Part shown: positions 1 to 10,699 of the stretch, piece by piece | Position numbering within the stretch: position 1 is the first letter of the stretch | Layout of the letters: every line of letters starts with the position of its first letter | From: Semisulcospira habei | Taxonomy: Eukaryota > Mollusca > Gastropoda > Semisulcospiridae | NCBI GenBank assembly: GCA_036245525.1 | Contig: BTPG01000005.1 | Coordinates: 209,110,111-209,174,110 of the forward strand | Direction of reading: 5' to 3' | Length of the DNA stretch: 64,000 nucleotides | Position numbers and translations under genes: made by a program | Notes under the pieces: generated by a model | Database searches by the model: none | What the model was told of the DNA's origin: nothing | Seen by the model: the letters and a program-made list of their open reading frames with translations, nothing else

Positions 1-805
1 CCAGGTGTCACGGTCCGCAGCAAGCGAAGACCACTGGCGGTGGTCGATTTGGCAGGCACTAAGCGACTTCTTGAGACCGTCTTTGTATCTCTTCTTTGGT
101 GCCCCTCTGTCTCGGTGTCCAGTGGCGAGCTCGCCGAACAGAGTGATCTTGGGTAGGCGATGATCCTCCATCCTGGAGACGTGCCCCGCCCAGCGAAGCT
201 GTGTCCGCAGCAGCAAAGCCTCGATGCTCACAGTTTCCGCCTGTTCAAGGACCTCGACGTTGGTGACATAGTCACTCCAGTGAATGCTGAGGATGGTACG
301 CAGGCAGCGCTGGTGAAAGCGTTCGAGGAGTCGTAGTTGGCTGCGGTAGAGGGCCCAGGACTCGGAACCGTACAGCAGGGTGGTGAGGACGACAGCTCTG
401 TACACGCTGATCTTGGTGCCTTTTTTCAGCTGTTGATTGTGCCACACCCGCTTGAATAGTCGCCCGAAAGCACTGTTCGCTTTTGCCAGCCTGTTGTCCA
501 GCTCCTTGTCCAGCTTGGCGTCTGACGTGATGATGCAGCCAAGGTAGGTAAACTGGTGTACAGACTTCAGTTCGGACTCGCCGATGGTGATGTGGGGAGG
601 GCGATGCTCTTCCTTGGGTGCCGGCTGATGAAGGACCTCTGTCTTTTTCAGACTGACCTCAAGTCCAAAGAGCTGGGCAGCATCTGCGAAGCAGGACGTA
701 ATGCGCTGCAAGGCTCTCTCTGTGTGTGCAACGAGGGCAGCGTCATCAGCGAAGAGCAGCTCACGAATCAGTTGGTCTAGGGTTTTCGTGTGGGCCTGCA
801 GTCGT
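1..805 (-). pseudogene. LINE-A1 RT palm/thumb and C-terminal region (partial, runs off window)
   Basis: Downstream of the 4-bp slip the frame reads LLFADDAALVAHTERAL, then the thumb (FTYLGCIITSDAKLDKEL), LLYGSESWAL, LLERFHQRCLRTIL, RWAGHVSRMEDHRLPK and GHRDRGAPKKRYKDGLK. This is nearly identical to copy 2 at 24.8-25.7 kb. No stop was noticed by eye up to the window edge. The final zinc finger lies outside the window. Confidence 0.8.
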
Positions 806-2199
806 TCGTCTGAGGTTGAACAGGCTGCCATCGAGACGATACCTGATGTACACTGCGTCGTCATCGTCGAGGTCCACTGTGGCCTGCTTCAACATCATGC
901 TGAAGAAGATGGTGAAGAGGGTCGGTGCCAGCACGCAGCCTTGCTTCACGCCGTTGCGAATGGGGAATGGTTCTGAGAGGCCACTGTTTAGTCTGACCTG
1001 GCCTTGCTGGTCCTCGTGGAGCTGGACGATCATGTTGAGGAACTTTGGGGGACAACCTAGTCGCTCCAGGATCTGCCACATACCTTGCCTGCTCACAGTG
1101 TCAAACGCTTTTGTCAGGTCGACAAACGTTACGTACAGCCCTTTGTTCTGCTCGCGGCACTTCTCCTGAAGCTGTCTCAGCACAAAGACCATGTCGGTGG
1201 TACTCCTGTTGGCTCTGAAGCCACACTGGCCCTCTGGGAGGTGGTCTTCAGCGATGGCAGGTACCAGCCGATTCAGGAGCAACCTTGCGAGAATTTTCCC
1301 GGCAATGGACAGCAGGGTAATTCCACGATAATTAGAGCAGGCAGACTTCTCTCCTTTGTTCTTGTACAGGGTGATGATGACTGCATCACGGAGATCCTTT
1401 GGTAGTGTTCCTTTTTCCCAGCAGCAGAGAAAGAGGTCGTGGAGCTTGTTGTGCAGTGCTGGGCCTCCATGTTTCCAGATCTCTGGCGGGATTCCGTCAA
1501 TGCCTGCTGCTTTGCCACTCTTGAGCTGGTGGATGGCTGTGAGGGTCTCTTCGGCGGTGGGCGGTTCGTCCAATTCAACCTTTAGTGGAAGGTGTGGGAT
1601 TTGGAGGATGACTGTTTCTTGAACAGTGCGCTCAGCGCCGAAGAGGTCCTGAAAGTATTCCGACCAGCGGTTCAAGATGGAGGTATTATCTGTGAGGAGT
1701 GCCTGTCCATCAGCGCTTCGCAGGGGACTTTGTACCAGGTGCCTAGGGCCATACACTGCTTTCAGTGCTTCGTATAAGCCCCTGTAGTCACCGTTGTCAG
1801 CGCAGAGCTGGGTCCTCTGAGCGAGTCTGGACCACCACTCGTTCTGGAGCTCTCTAAGCTTGAGCTGGAGACTGCTGCAGATGAGGCGGAAGGCAGACTT
1901 CTTCACAGGGCAGGAAGGCTGGGCTAGGTGGGCCTGGTGGGCGGCTCTTTTTTTTGCTAGAAGTTCCTGGATCTCTACGTCGTTTTCGTCAAACCAGTCT
2001 TTGTTCCTCTTTCTAGCAAAGCCCAAGACTTCCACAGAGGATTTTACAATAGCAGTTTTCAGTTGTTCCCAGAGTGTTTCAGGAGAGGAGTCTGCTGGAT
2101 CAACTGTGTCTTTGAGCATGCGCTGTAAATCGGCCTGAAGGGCAGCTTTCTTGTCGTCACGCTGAAGGCTGGCAACATCAAGCTTTTTCTTTGGAGGGC
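806..2199 (-). pseudogene. LINE-A1 reverse transcriptase domain
   Basis: Reverse transcriptase of the same element. Motifs in order: GKAAGIDGIPPE, NYRGITLLSIAGKIL, QCGFRANRSTTD, FVDLTKAFDTV (motif A, first catalytic Asp) and NGVKQGCVLAPTLF. The FADD motif (minus strand near 745-755) is in another frame because of a 4-bp tandem duplication. On the plus strand tcgt is doubled at 802-809, a replication-slippage type mutation. Without it the reading frame would continue into FADDAALVAH. Confidence 0.85.
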
Positions 2200-3021
2200 C
2201 CCTTTCTTGGGTTTCAGCTTGAGGCGGAGCCTGAGTTTGCAGCGAACAAGGCGGTGGTCAGTGTGGCACTCTGCGCTGGGCATCACTCTGGTGAGGAGGA
2301 CGTCACTGCGGTCCCTCTGACGCACTAGGACATAGTCGATAAGGTGCCAGTGCTTGGAGCGAGGATGCATCCAGGTGGTCTTTCGACTGTCCTTTTGCTG
2401 GAAAGTAGTGTTGGTGATGACAAGTTGCTGCTCTGCACAGAGCTCCAACAGTAGGCGACCATTGTCATTGCAGTTCCCAACGCCATGCTTGCCGAGGACT
2501 CCTTTCCAGGCTTCAGAGTCTTGGCCCACTCTGGCGTTGAAGTCGCCAAGGATGATGACTTTGTCGTCTGCAGGGGTGCTCTGCAGGAGGCTGCGCAGGT
2601 CAGAGTAGAACTTGTCTTTTTCTGCAGGCTCTGCCAGGAGGGTTGGGGAGTACACACTGAGAAGGGTGACGTATTGCTGGTGTCTCAGTGGGAGGCGCAT
2701 GGACATGATGCGGTCGGAGTGACCCGTTGGTAGTTTTTCCAACTTAGTCGCAATGGGGGTCTTCACCATGAAGGCCACGCCTGAGAGCCGTCTTTCTGAT
2801 GCAGGCCTGCCTGACCAGTAGAGGGTGTAGCCAGCGCCAAGTTCTTGGAGGCTGCCTTCCTCCGGAAGGCGTACTTCGCTGAGCGCGGCGATGTCGATGT
2901 TTAACCTCCGCAATTCATGGGCAATGAGGGCGGAGCGACGTTCAGGGCGTCCGCTGTCTGCTGTGTCGAGCATGGTTCGGATGTTCCAGCATGCTACGTT
3001 GAGTCCGGTCGTGGTCGTCAT
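2199..3021 (-). pseudogene. LINE-A1 endonuclease domain
   Basis: Apurinic/apyrimidinic-type endonuclease that would nick target DNA for target-primed reverse transcription. Visible motifs in order: ACWNIRTM, ALSEVRLPEEG, VYSPT, LGDFNARVG, IDYVLVRQ and TDH. The first in-frame ATG is at 3021; the reading frame stays open upstream to about 3093 without an ATG. The frame ends in a wrong reading frame after KPKKG. Near 2198-2202 (minus-strand GGGG run) adding one base would restore continuity with the reverse-transcriptase frame, so this is probably a one-base deletion, or an assembly error in a homopolymer. Confidence 0.85.
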
Positions 3022-3514
3022 GAGAGTGGATCCATTGTTTTTTTCTTGTTTTCTGACCGCATGAGAAGATGTCCGTTGACCGCGGCTAGCCAACTGGGGT
3101 TACGAGGGGATGAGCTTTGGTTAGGCCACCGTTTCTAGCCCCCTCTCCGTGTGGAGCAAGCAGTGCTGTCCCTAGAGAAGGCTGCTTGGTCGTTCAGGGT
3201 GTGCCGAGTGACGTTGTCATGCCCAGGTCAACATCAGGCGACCAATATCCTGAACCGCCTGCATGCAGGTTTGAGACTGCGGCTTCCAGTGACATTTTTC
3301 ACCTGCCGTTTTGCCCCTTGCCCATCGCTACAGGACTTGGAAAGTTCAGTGTCATAGTCCGTGGGCGTTTCCTAAAGCCTGCGCGGTGGAGCTTTATGGT
3401 GGAGTGCAGTGTGCGCAGTACTGGCCCCACCCTTTAAACCCTTGGTTCGTTTGCCATGGCCTAGCAAGCTGGGACGGTGGCATCGAGGTCCTCGGGTCGT
3501 ACTTGTTCAATAGG
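3022..3514 (-). other. LINE-A1 5' untranslated region
   Basis: No coding signal. About 155 bp of it (roughly 3358-3512) match, as reverse complement, 49633-49791, which shows it belongs to the repeat. The plus-strand ORFs across it are shadows. Confidence 0.6.
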
Positions 3515-5740
3515 TTGGCAATTAAGACTGAGTGTTAGTGAAGGGGGGTGAAGTTGATGTTTTTGTCGTGAGGTGATTAACATGCTCTTCGTCTTATCAG
3601 GATGTAGTACCATGTGGTTTTTACAGCACCAATCAGAAACTTCGTCAAGACTGGATTGTAAATGACGACTAATATCATGACTGTTCTTACCAGGAACGTG
3701 AAGGCTTGTGTCGTCCGCAAAGAGATTACAATTAACGTTAGGGTCGGAAATATGTAAAGGAAGGTCATTTATGAAAAGTGAAAATAGGAGGGGTCCTAGA
3801 ATTGATCCTTGAGGAACTCCAAATTTAACATGGCCTTGCCTAGAGTATTGACCATGGACGTATACTTTTTGCTTTCGGTCTTCCAAATAGGATCTGAGAA
3901 AAGTTATTGTAGTTTCGTCCATGTGGTATATTGTAAGCTTATGTAAGAGAATGTCATGGTCCACAAGATCAAAAGCTTTTTTAAGATCTAGGAAAACTGC
4001 TCCCGACATTAAATTTTTATTAATTGACTCTAGCCAGCAATCTACAATATGTGTGAGTGCTGACTGGCATGAATGGGTCGGGCGAAAACCGGACTGATGA
4101 ATGTTTAGTAAATTACCCTTCTCAAGGAAAGTAAGAAGATGCTTGTGAATGTGCCGCTCTAATGGCTTTGACAAGGCTGAGAGCAAAGAGATCGGTCGGT
4201 AATTATGAATATCTTCAAGGTTTTTAGTTTTGGGGATCGGAACTACCTTTGCTTGCTTCAGGACTGTAGGAAAATAACTTTTATTTATACACAGATTAAA
4301 AATGTATGTAAGGGATTGTATTGTGTAAGGCAACGACAATTTTAGTGATTGGTTATCAATATCATCAATCCCTCTACTTTTCTTATTCGGCATGTCAGAA
4401 ATATACTTACCGATTTCTGCTATTGATATATTAGGAATTACGAATTTTTGTGTTATATTTGTTGCTTCGCTGAAAGATCTCAGAAGACTTGAGATACTAT
4501 ATTGCGTACTGATATTTGATGTCGATTGGGCTAGATTTTCAGCGGCTGAAAGAAAATATTTGTTAAATTTGTCTGAAGTTAAATGAGATGGTATTTCTGG
4601 GGCTGCTTTTCCTTTAGTAATAGCATTTAGTGCTCTCCAAATGGATGCTGTGTCACGGTTTTCTGAGATCATTTGATTGAAGAATGCTTTTTTTGCAGCC
4701 CTTACCAGATATTTTACTTGATTACGTTGTTTTTTGTAGTCATCAAAGCGTTTTTCTTTTCTAAGTTTGTCTCTGAGCGACATAGCATTTTTAATGTCCA
4801 ATGTTAACCAGGGCGGCATGGTAGTATGTTTAACGCGTTTTACCCTGAGGGGCGCGTGCTTGTTAAGGACTCCGAGGAACAGACTCATCCAGCAAGACAA
4901 GGCATTGTTAGGGCAAGTGTGGCAGTATACATCATCAAAGGGTGTATTGTGCAAATCGTGCATGAATTTATCCCTATCAAATTTTTTATAAGAACGATAC
5001 ATTATAGTTGTGTGTTTGTTTTTCTTTGGCCTATCAAGCTTCAGAGCAATTGTACAACATACCGGGTTATGATCACTAATGGCTAAGGTCGGGACATTCG
5101 CACTAGTTATTCTGTCCTTGTTGGTAACATAAATATGATCAATGAGCGTTGATGATGTAGATGTGATTCTAGTTTGTGCTTTAATTATTTGTGTCAAACC
5201 AAATAGCGATGTGGTCATGGTCCATGCTGCATTTGATCCCTTAGGTCTAGATAGGTCGATGTTGAAATCACCTAGGAGAAATATGTCACATTTGCTCCGA
5301 CTTGCCTTGTCCATCAAAGCTGTAAACTCATCAAACCAATCCCAGCCGGCTGCCGGATTTCTATAGACAAAGCCGATTAGTATAGGTGATGACTGTGGTG
5401 TTTTTAACTCGAGCCACATACACTCCACTTTGGTAAATTCGAGGTCTAGACGCCGCTTGGCGTAGCTAGATACAGACGTATGCATGTAAATCGCTAGCCC
5501 TGTGTGTTGAGGCAAATCGGCATCTTTACGAAATATTTTATAGTTAGGAGTAGAGATGGAAGCATTTCTGATTTTGTTCTTAAGTCTTGATTCAGAAACA
5601 CCAAAAATGTGGAAGTGTTCGGGCTGGTTCAAAAACACACAGAGATCTGGCACTTTATTGACAAGATGATAGATATTCAGGTGACCTATTTTAAGTCCAC
5701 CACCACAAAATAAATCATTTTTTGTACCACCGTCAGGCAT
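3515..5740 (-). pseudogene. LINE-B1 ORF2: endonuclease plus reverse transcriptase, C-terminus displaced
   Basis: ATG at 5740. N-terminal endonuclease: IGHLNIYHL, VSESRL, GFVYRNPAA, LGDFNIDL, LIDHIYVTN, ISDHNPVCC (catalytic SDH present). Reverse transcriptase: KKSRGIDDIDNQ, NYRPISLLSALSKPLERHI, HQSGFRPTHSCQSAL, VFLDLKKAFDLVDHDIL, FGVPQGSILGPLLF and NLFADDTSLHV (catalytic FADD present). The frame is open for about 740 codons and then runs a short way into the LINE-A 5' UTR. The thumb and C-terminal domain, seen in LINE-B2 and B3, are missing from this side of the insertion. Confidence 0.9.
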
Positions 5741-6287
5741 ACTATCACTATGAACGTCAAAGTATATAAAAGTACAAAAATTGTCTTATTTAAAGAGGTA
5801 TATAATTATAAAATAAAAAGGAAGCTTTGTGACAAGGAGGGTTTCGTACACAAATAAAACTACAAGAAGAGACAGTATTCACTTAGTGTATGAAGTGTCA
5901 ATAAGAGATAATGAACAAAACCGGTTGGAAGTGAAATTGGTCGATACACACACGGGCACTCAAAGGTTCTCACAGTACATACACACACGTGTCCACGTCG
6001 GTGCCACTGTCTCACAAAAAGAACAAGTTACGTGTCACAGTTTTCACTTGTTGATAAATGCAAAGTACAAGATAATTGATTATGACATAAAGGTAATTGA
6101 AAAAAGGTGAATAAATGTTATGACTACACACTATTCTATTGCAAAGAAGATACAAAAAAATTAAAAGAAAGAAATATCAACTTCGTCAAAATTGTTATTC
6201 CAAATAAGCAGTTAACCGATCGCACACTAGAAATCTGTCAATAAACCCTGGGCAAGAAATTACACCAGACGCCTAGAATCGCACTAT
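5741..6287 (-). other. LINE-B1 ORF1-ORF2 spacer
   Basis: AT-rich stretch between the ORF1 stop (6288-6290) and the ORF2 ATG. I see no coding signal on either strand; the ORF at 5829-6110 has no recognisable composition. It is long for an inter-ORF spacer and could hold decayed ORF1 sequence. Confidence 0.45.
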
Positions 6288-7520
6288 CTACTGTCCGGCA
6301 CGTGGCCTGATCCTGTCAAGCAGATTAAACAACACTGCAAAGTCACTGTCACTAAGCTGCCCACGTGAGGCTGAGGGCTGGCACTGGAGGGGGTGGGGGT
6401 AAAAGTAAGAAGGATACGGGTACATGGGCCGACCAGCTGGGACAAAAGGCGGGGGGCCAATAGGCTGTGGAGCAAAGCCGTAGAGGGGTTGCTGTTGCTT
6501 CGGGTCAGTGGTCGGTACATCCTTTGATCTATCGACCGGCTGGATGGGATTACCCGACATTATCGGGGTAGCTTTTTCACAGGGGTTTGGATCCCTCTGA
6601 TCAGGCGAAGTTTTCAGCTGTGGCAGCCCTCGGTGCAGTCCACGTACTTGTCGCGAGTTTCTGTCCTCGCTATCATGCTTGTCTTGCTGCGTGTGTTGGC
6701 GGGGGTGTTGTTGCCCATCTTTGTTACGCGACATTACGCTAGAATATGTCCGCTTGATATTGATGGCAAGGGCGCTGGTACCCCGCCTGTTGGGATGAAT
6801 TGTATCTGTGTACCATCCAGTTTTCAGTTCGCCTGTCCTAGTATAGAAGGCACAGTCATTGTCAACGAGGTTTAACTTTAGCGACTCGCACACTTCTCTC
6901 AGGCACATGTTGGTGTCGGCGATGCACGGGTCTACTTGCTGGCGTTCGTTATTTACTGGCAAGACGGAGGACATGTAGATCTTCGCTTTAGGGAAGGCGT
7001 GTTTGGCAGCAGAGATCACATCCCTCCAGCCCTTCCTGCCGATGACGAACCCACTCTTACAGTCGTTTATGCCAACATGTACAACGACTGTGGTGACTGT
7101 ATTCGTGGGCTCGGAATCGTGAAGGCGCTGAAGGATATCGGCTCTGCTGAGGCCCGACACTGACACAACTTGCGCCTTGTCTGTGTCAGTGACAGACATC
7201 AGATTACCGTGCAGGCCGCGCAGTACCGAGTCGCCAAGAAGTAGAGTCTGAGTGTTAGGCCTCAGTTCTGGTATCCCGGGACGGAGAGTGGGATTGACGG
7301 CGGCTGGAGGGGGTCGCGCATTAGGTACTTGGTCTTTTTGCTGGAGGGTCGACGAAGTAGTGGTGTCGTCATGAGCTGCGCTCCGGGGGTCAGCCGTTGT
7401 CTTGCTGGTGGGTGCATTATCCACCACTTGCTTGTGCTGGGCGTTGGAGGGGGGATAGGAGGTGTTTTTGCTGCATTTCTTGCCGCTTCTTTGACTCTCC
7501 TTCTCCCCCTCTAGTTTGGT
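6288..7520 (-). CDS. LINE-B1 ORF1: SGNH/GDSL-esterase-like ORF1 protein
   Basis: The ORF reads out of the (CT)n tract with no convincing ATG; upstream codons only translate microsatellites, so the true N-terminus is unknown or 5' truncated. A low-complexity Ser/Thr/Pro-rich N-terminal part is followed by an SGNH hydrolase core: block I LLLGDSVLRGL, block III VVVHVGINDC and block V DTIHPNRRG (Asp and His). The C-terminal tail is Pro/Gln/Tyr-rich. Esterase-type ORF1 proteins are known from CR1/L2-group LINEs; their exact role in retrotransposition is unsettled. The GDS Ser, GxND Asn and DxxH residues are all visible, so the fold could be intact. Confidence 0.75.
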   Translation of the reverse strand, partial: TKLEGEKESQRSGKKCSKNTSYPPSNAQHKQVVDNAPTSKTTADPRSAAHDDTTTSSTLQQKDQVPNARPPPAAVNPTLRPGIPELRPNTQTLLLGDSVLRGLHGNLMSVTDTDKAQVVSVSGLSRADILQRLHDSEPTNTVTTVVVHVGINDCKSGFVIGRKGWRDVISAAKHAFPKAKIYMSSVLPVNNERQQVDPCIADTNMCLREVCESLKLNLVDNDCAFYTRTGELKTGWYTDTIHPNRRGTSALAINIKRTYSSVMSRNKDGQQHPRQHTQQDKHDSEDRNSRQVRGLHRGLPQLKTSPDQRDPNPCEKATPIMSGNPIQPVDRSKDVPTTDPKQQQPLYGFAPQPIGPPPFVPAGRPMYPYPSYFYPHPLQCQPSASRGQLSDSDFAVLFNLLDRIRPRAGQ

Positions 7521-7528
7521 GAGAGTTT

Positions 7529-7532
<4 letters not shown>

Positions 7533-7608
<76 letters not shown>
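7533..7608. repeat. (GA)n microsatellite at LINE-B1 5' junction
   Basis: Pure (GA)n on plus, (CT)n on minus. It separates the LINE-B1 5' end from the 3' tail of another minus-strand element. Confidence 0.98.
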
Positions 7609-7611
<3 letters not shown>

Positions 7612-7841
7612 GAAATGAAATGAAACTTTATTTTCCAAGGATAAAAGAATAGGTGCGCAGACCTTTTTTCATTTTTGTCCTTGCTACAAACTACATGAAA
7701 ACACACACGCACGCACACGCACACACACACACACACGCACGCCGGCACGCACACGCGCTTGCGCACACACACACACATACACCCTCGCACGCGCGCACGC
7801 ACACACACGGAATTACGTAAATCAGAGTTAGGTCAGACCCA
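7609..7841 (-). mobile_element. 5'-truncated LINE 3'-tail fragment
   Basis: Minus-strand tail with GTAGCAAGGA, a loop, TCCTTGGAAAATAAAG and (TTTCA)n, preceded by a TG/CG-rich tract. Stem CAAGGA/TCCTTG corresponds to CAACGG/CCGTTG in the LINE-B tails. It ends in the (CT)n above. A near-duplicate follows at 7958. Confidence 0.7.
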
Positions 7842-8220
<379 letters not shown>

Positions 8221-8239
8221 GGCCTGGACAAACGTGACA

Positions 8240-9448
<1,209 letters not shown>

Positions 9449-9526
<78 letters not shown>
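9449..9526. repeat. (CT)n microsatellite between LINE-B tail and LINE-C 5' end
   Basis: Pure (CT)n; LINE-C begins immediately after it. Confidence 0.98.
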
Positions 9527-9530
<4 letters not shown>

Positions 9531-9646
9531 TGAACTGAGTACGACAATCGTCGGTGTGACTGTTAGTACAACACTGCCAGCTACGTGCACTGTGTAGTAC
9601 TGTGTATTACTGTGTAGCACTGTTGTGTCAATCGAACTGTGCTAAG

Positions 9647-10648
9647 ATGGCAGACAAAGAAGCTCTATCCGCATATCCACTCGAGGTCTCTGGAACTACA
9701 CCACCTTTAGTTACTGTCAGTGACATTCAGCGTATAATCGACAAGCAGACACAGGTGATTGACGAGAAACTGGGGTCTCTTCGTGCTGACCTTTGTGATG
9801 TGCTGACCTCTATACAGGCGATTGGCACCGACATTGCTGACTTGAAGCAACGCGCTCGCAGCCTGGAGGACACCTGCAAGGAACTGACTGAGAAGCAGGA
9901 GGAGGTTTCCGAGTCTGTAGAAGACTTGCAGGAGGACATGGAAGATCTGCGGAAACGCTACGAGGAAGAACTAGACAAGCTAGAGGCGTTCTCACGTAGG
10001 GACAATCTGCGACTCTTTGGAATCGTGGAAACGCCAGGCGAGACCTTCGATTCCTGTGCCACCAAAGTACTGGAATGTCTGCAGGGCACAGTGCCAAATA
10101 AAACCTGGACTGAGGACGATTTGGTACGCGCACACCGGGTGGGGAACAAACCGGACTTTGCATCTGTAGCAGCCAACCGTGCCAGAGCCAACAACAAGCC
10201 CCGCCCCATGATCGTGAAGTTCGCGAGATGGAGGGACAAGATGGACGTCCTGACCAAGGGTCGTGCTGCACTCAAGCAAAAGGGGGTTAATGTTGCTGGT
10301 GACTTAACCAACCGGCAACATGAACAGATCAGGCTACACCGGGAGAAAGGAATGCGGGCGTACTACAAGGGAAACAAGCTGGTCGTCGCTGGACCCCTAG
10401 TTCAACGGAACCACGACTCCGACAACTTCGGCCGCCGTCATGCGACAGACAACAGCGTCGACAGAAGACCGGACAACCGTATCCAAGGACTCGGTGCCGC
10501 CGCAGCTACTGGTCAGCAGGTCAACGCAACACCGGCACGTGCGCCACACTTGGTGTCCCCGTTACAGCCTTCACCTAAACCAGCGAAACGGCGCCGGCCA
10601 CACAGTTCCCCTACAATTGAGGTCGGGGACGAATCCAGTGACCCGTGA
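9647..10648 (+). CDS. LINE-C ORF1: L1-ORF1p-like RNA-binding protein
   Basis: 333 aa from the ATG at 9647 (context AAGATGG); upstream in-frame codons lack an ATG. A long heptad-rich coiled coil (about residues 40-120) is followed by FSRRDNLRLFGI and an RRM-like segment, then VRAHRVGNK, IVKFARWRDK and the C-terminal NRQHEQIRLHREKG region typical of L1-type ORF1p. The tail is basic and Pro-rich with PAKRRRPHSS. Such proteins trimerise and coat the element RNA. The stop is at 10646-10648 and ORF2 begins 51 nt later. Confidence 0.88.
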   Translation: MADKEALSAYPLEVSGTTPPLVTVSDIQRIIDKQTQVIDEKLGSLRADLCDVLTSIQAIGTDIADLKQRARSLEDTCKELTEKQEEVSESVEDLQEDMEDLRKRYEEELDKLEAFSRRDNLRLFGIVETPGETFDSCATKVLECLQGTVPNKTWTEDDLVRAHRVGNKPDFASVAANRARANNKPRPMIVKFARWRDKMDVLTKGRAALKQKGVNVAGDLTNRQHEQIRLHREKGMRAYYKGNKLVVAGPLVQRNHDSDNFGRRHATDNSVDRRPDNRIQGLGAAAATGQQVNATPARAPHLVSPLQPSPKPAKRRRPHSSPTIEVGDESSDP

Positions 10649-10699
10649 TATGTCGGCCAAGCCGCGTCTCCCACCTCAATTGCACGGGATGTGTCACCG

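Larger units (their letters stand above)
1..3514 (-). mobile_element. LINE-A copy 1 (APE-type non-LTR retrotransposon), inserted in LINE-B1
   Basis: Minus-strand non-LTR retrotransposon with 5' UTR, apurinic-type endonuclease, reverse transcriptase and the start of a C-terminal region; it runs off the left window edge. Two frameshifts break the ORF. Its 5' end at about 3514 lies inside the LINE-B1 ORF2: the LINE-B protein ends abruptly after IEQVR, where LINE-B2 and LINE-B3 continue with EHRLLGVT. The rest of LINE-B1 should therefore lie left of the window. The clade is not certain; by eye it resembles RTE-like LINEs annotated as craniofacial development protein 2-like. Copy 2 at 24654-25679 supplies the missing 3' end, including a C-terminal C2HC zinc finger. 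Confidence 0.9.
3515..7532 (-). mobile_element. LINE-B1 (L2/CR1-group non-LTR retrotransposon), two ORFs
   Basis: Minus-strand LINE with an esterase-type ORF1 and an EN-RT ORF2. Its 5' side abuts a (CT)n tract (read on minus) at 7533-7608 and its 3' part is cut by LINE-A1 at 3514. Both ORFs are open over long stretches, so the copy was probably young when LINE-A landed. The assignment to the L2/CR1 group rests on the SGNH-esterase ORF1 and on the hairpin-plus-short-repeat 3' tails of its relatives in this window; it is inference. Confidence 0.85.
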
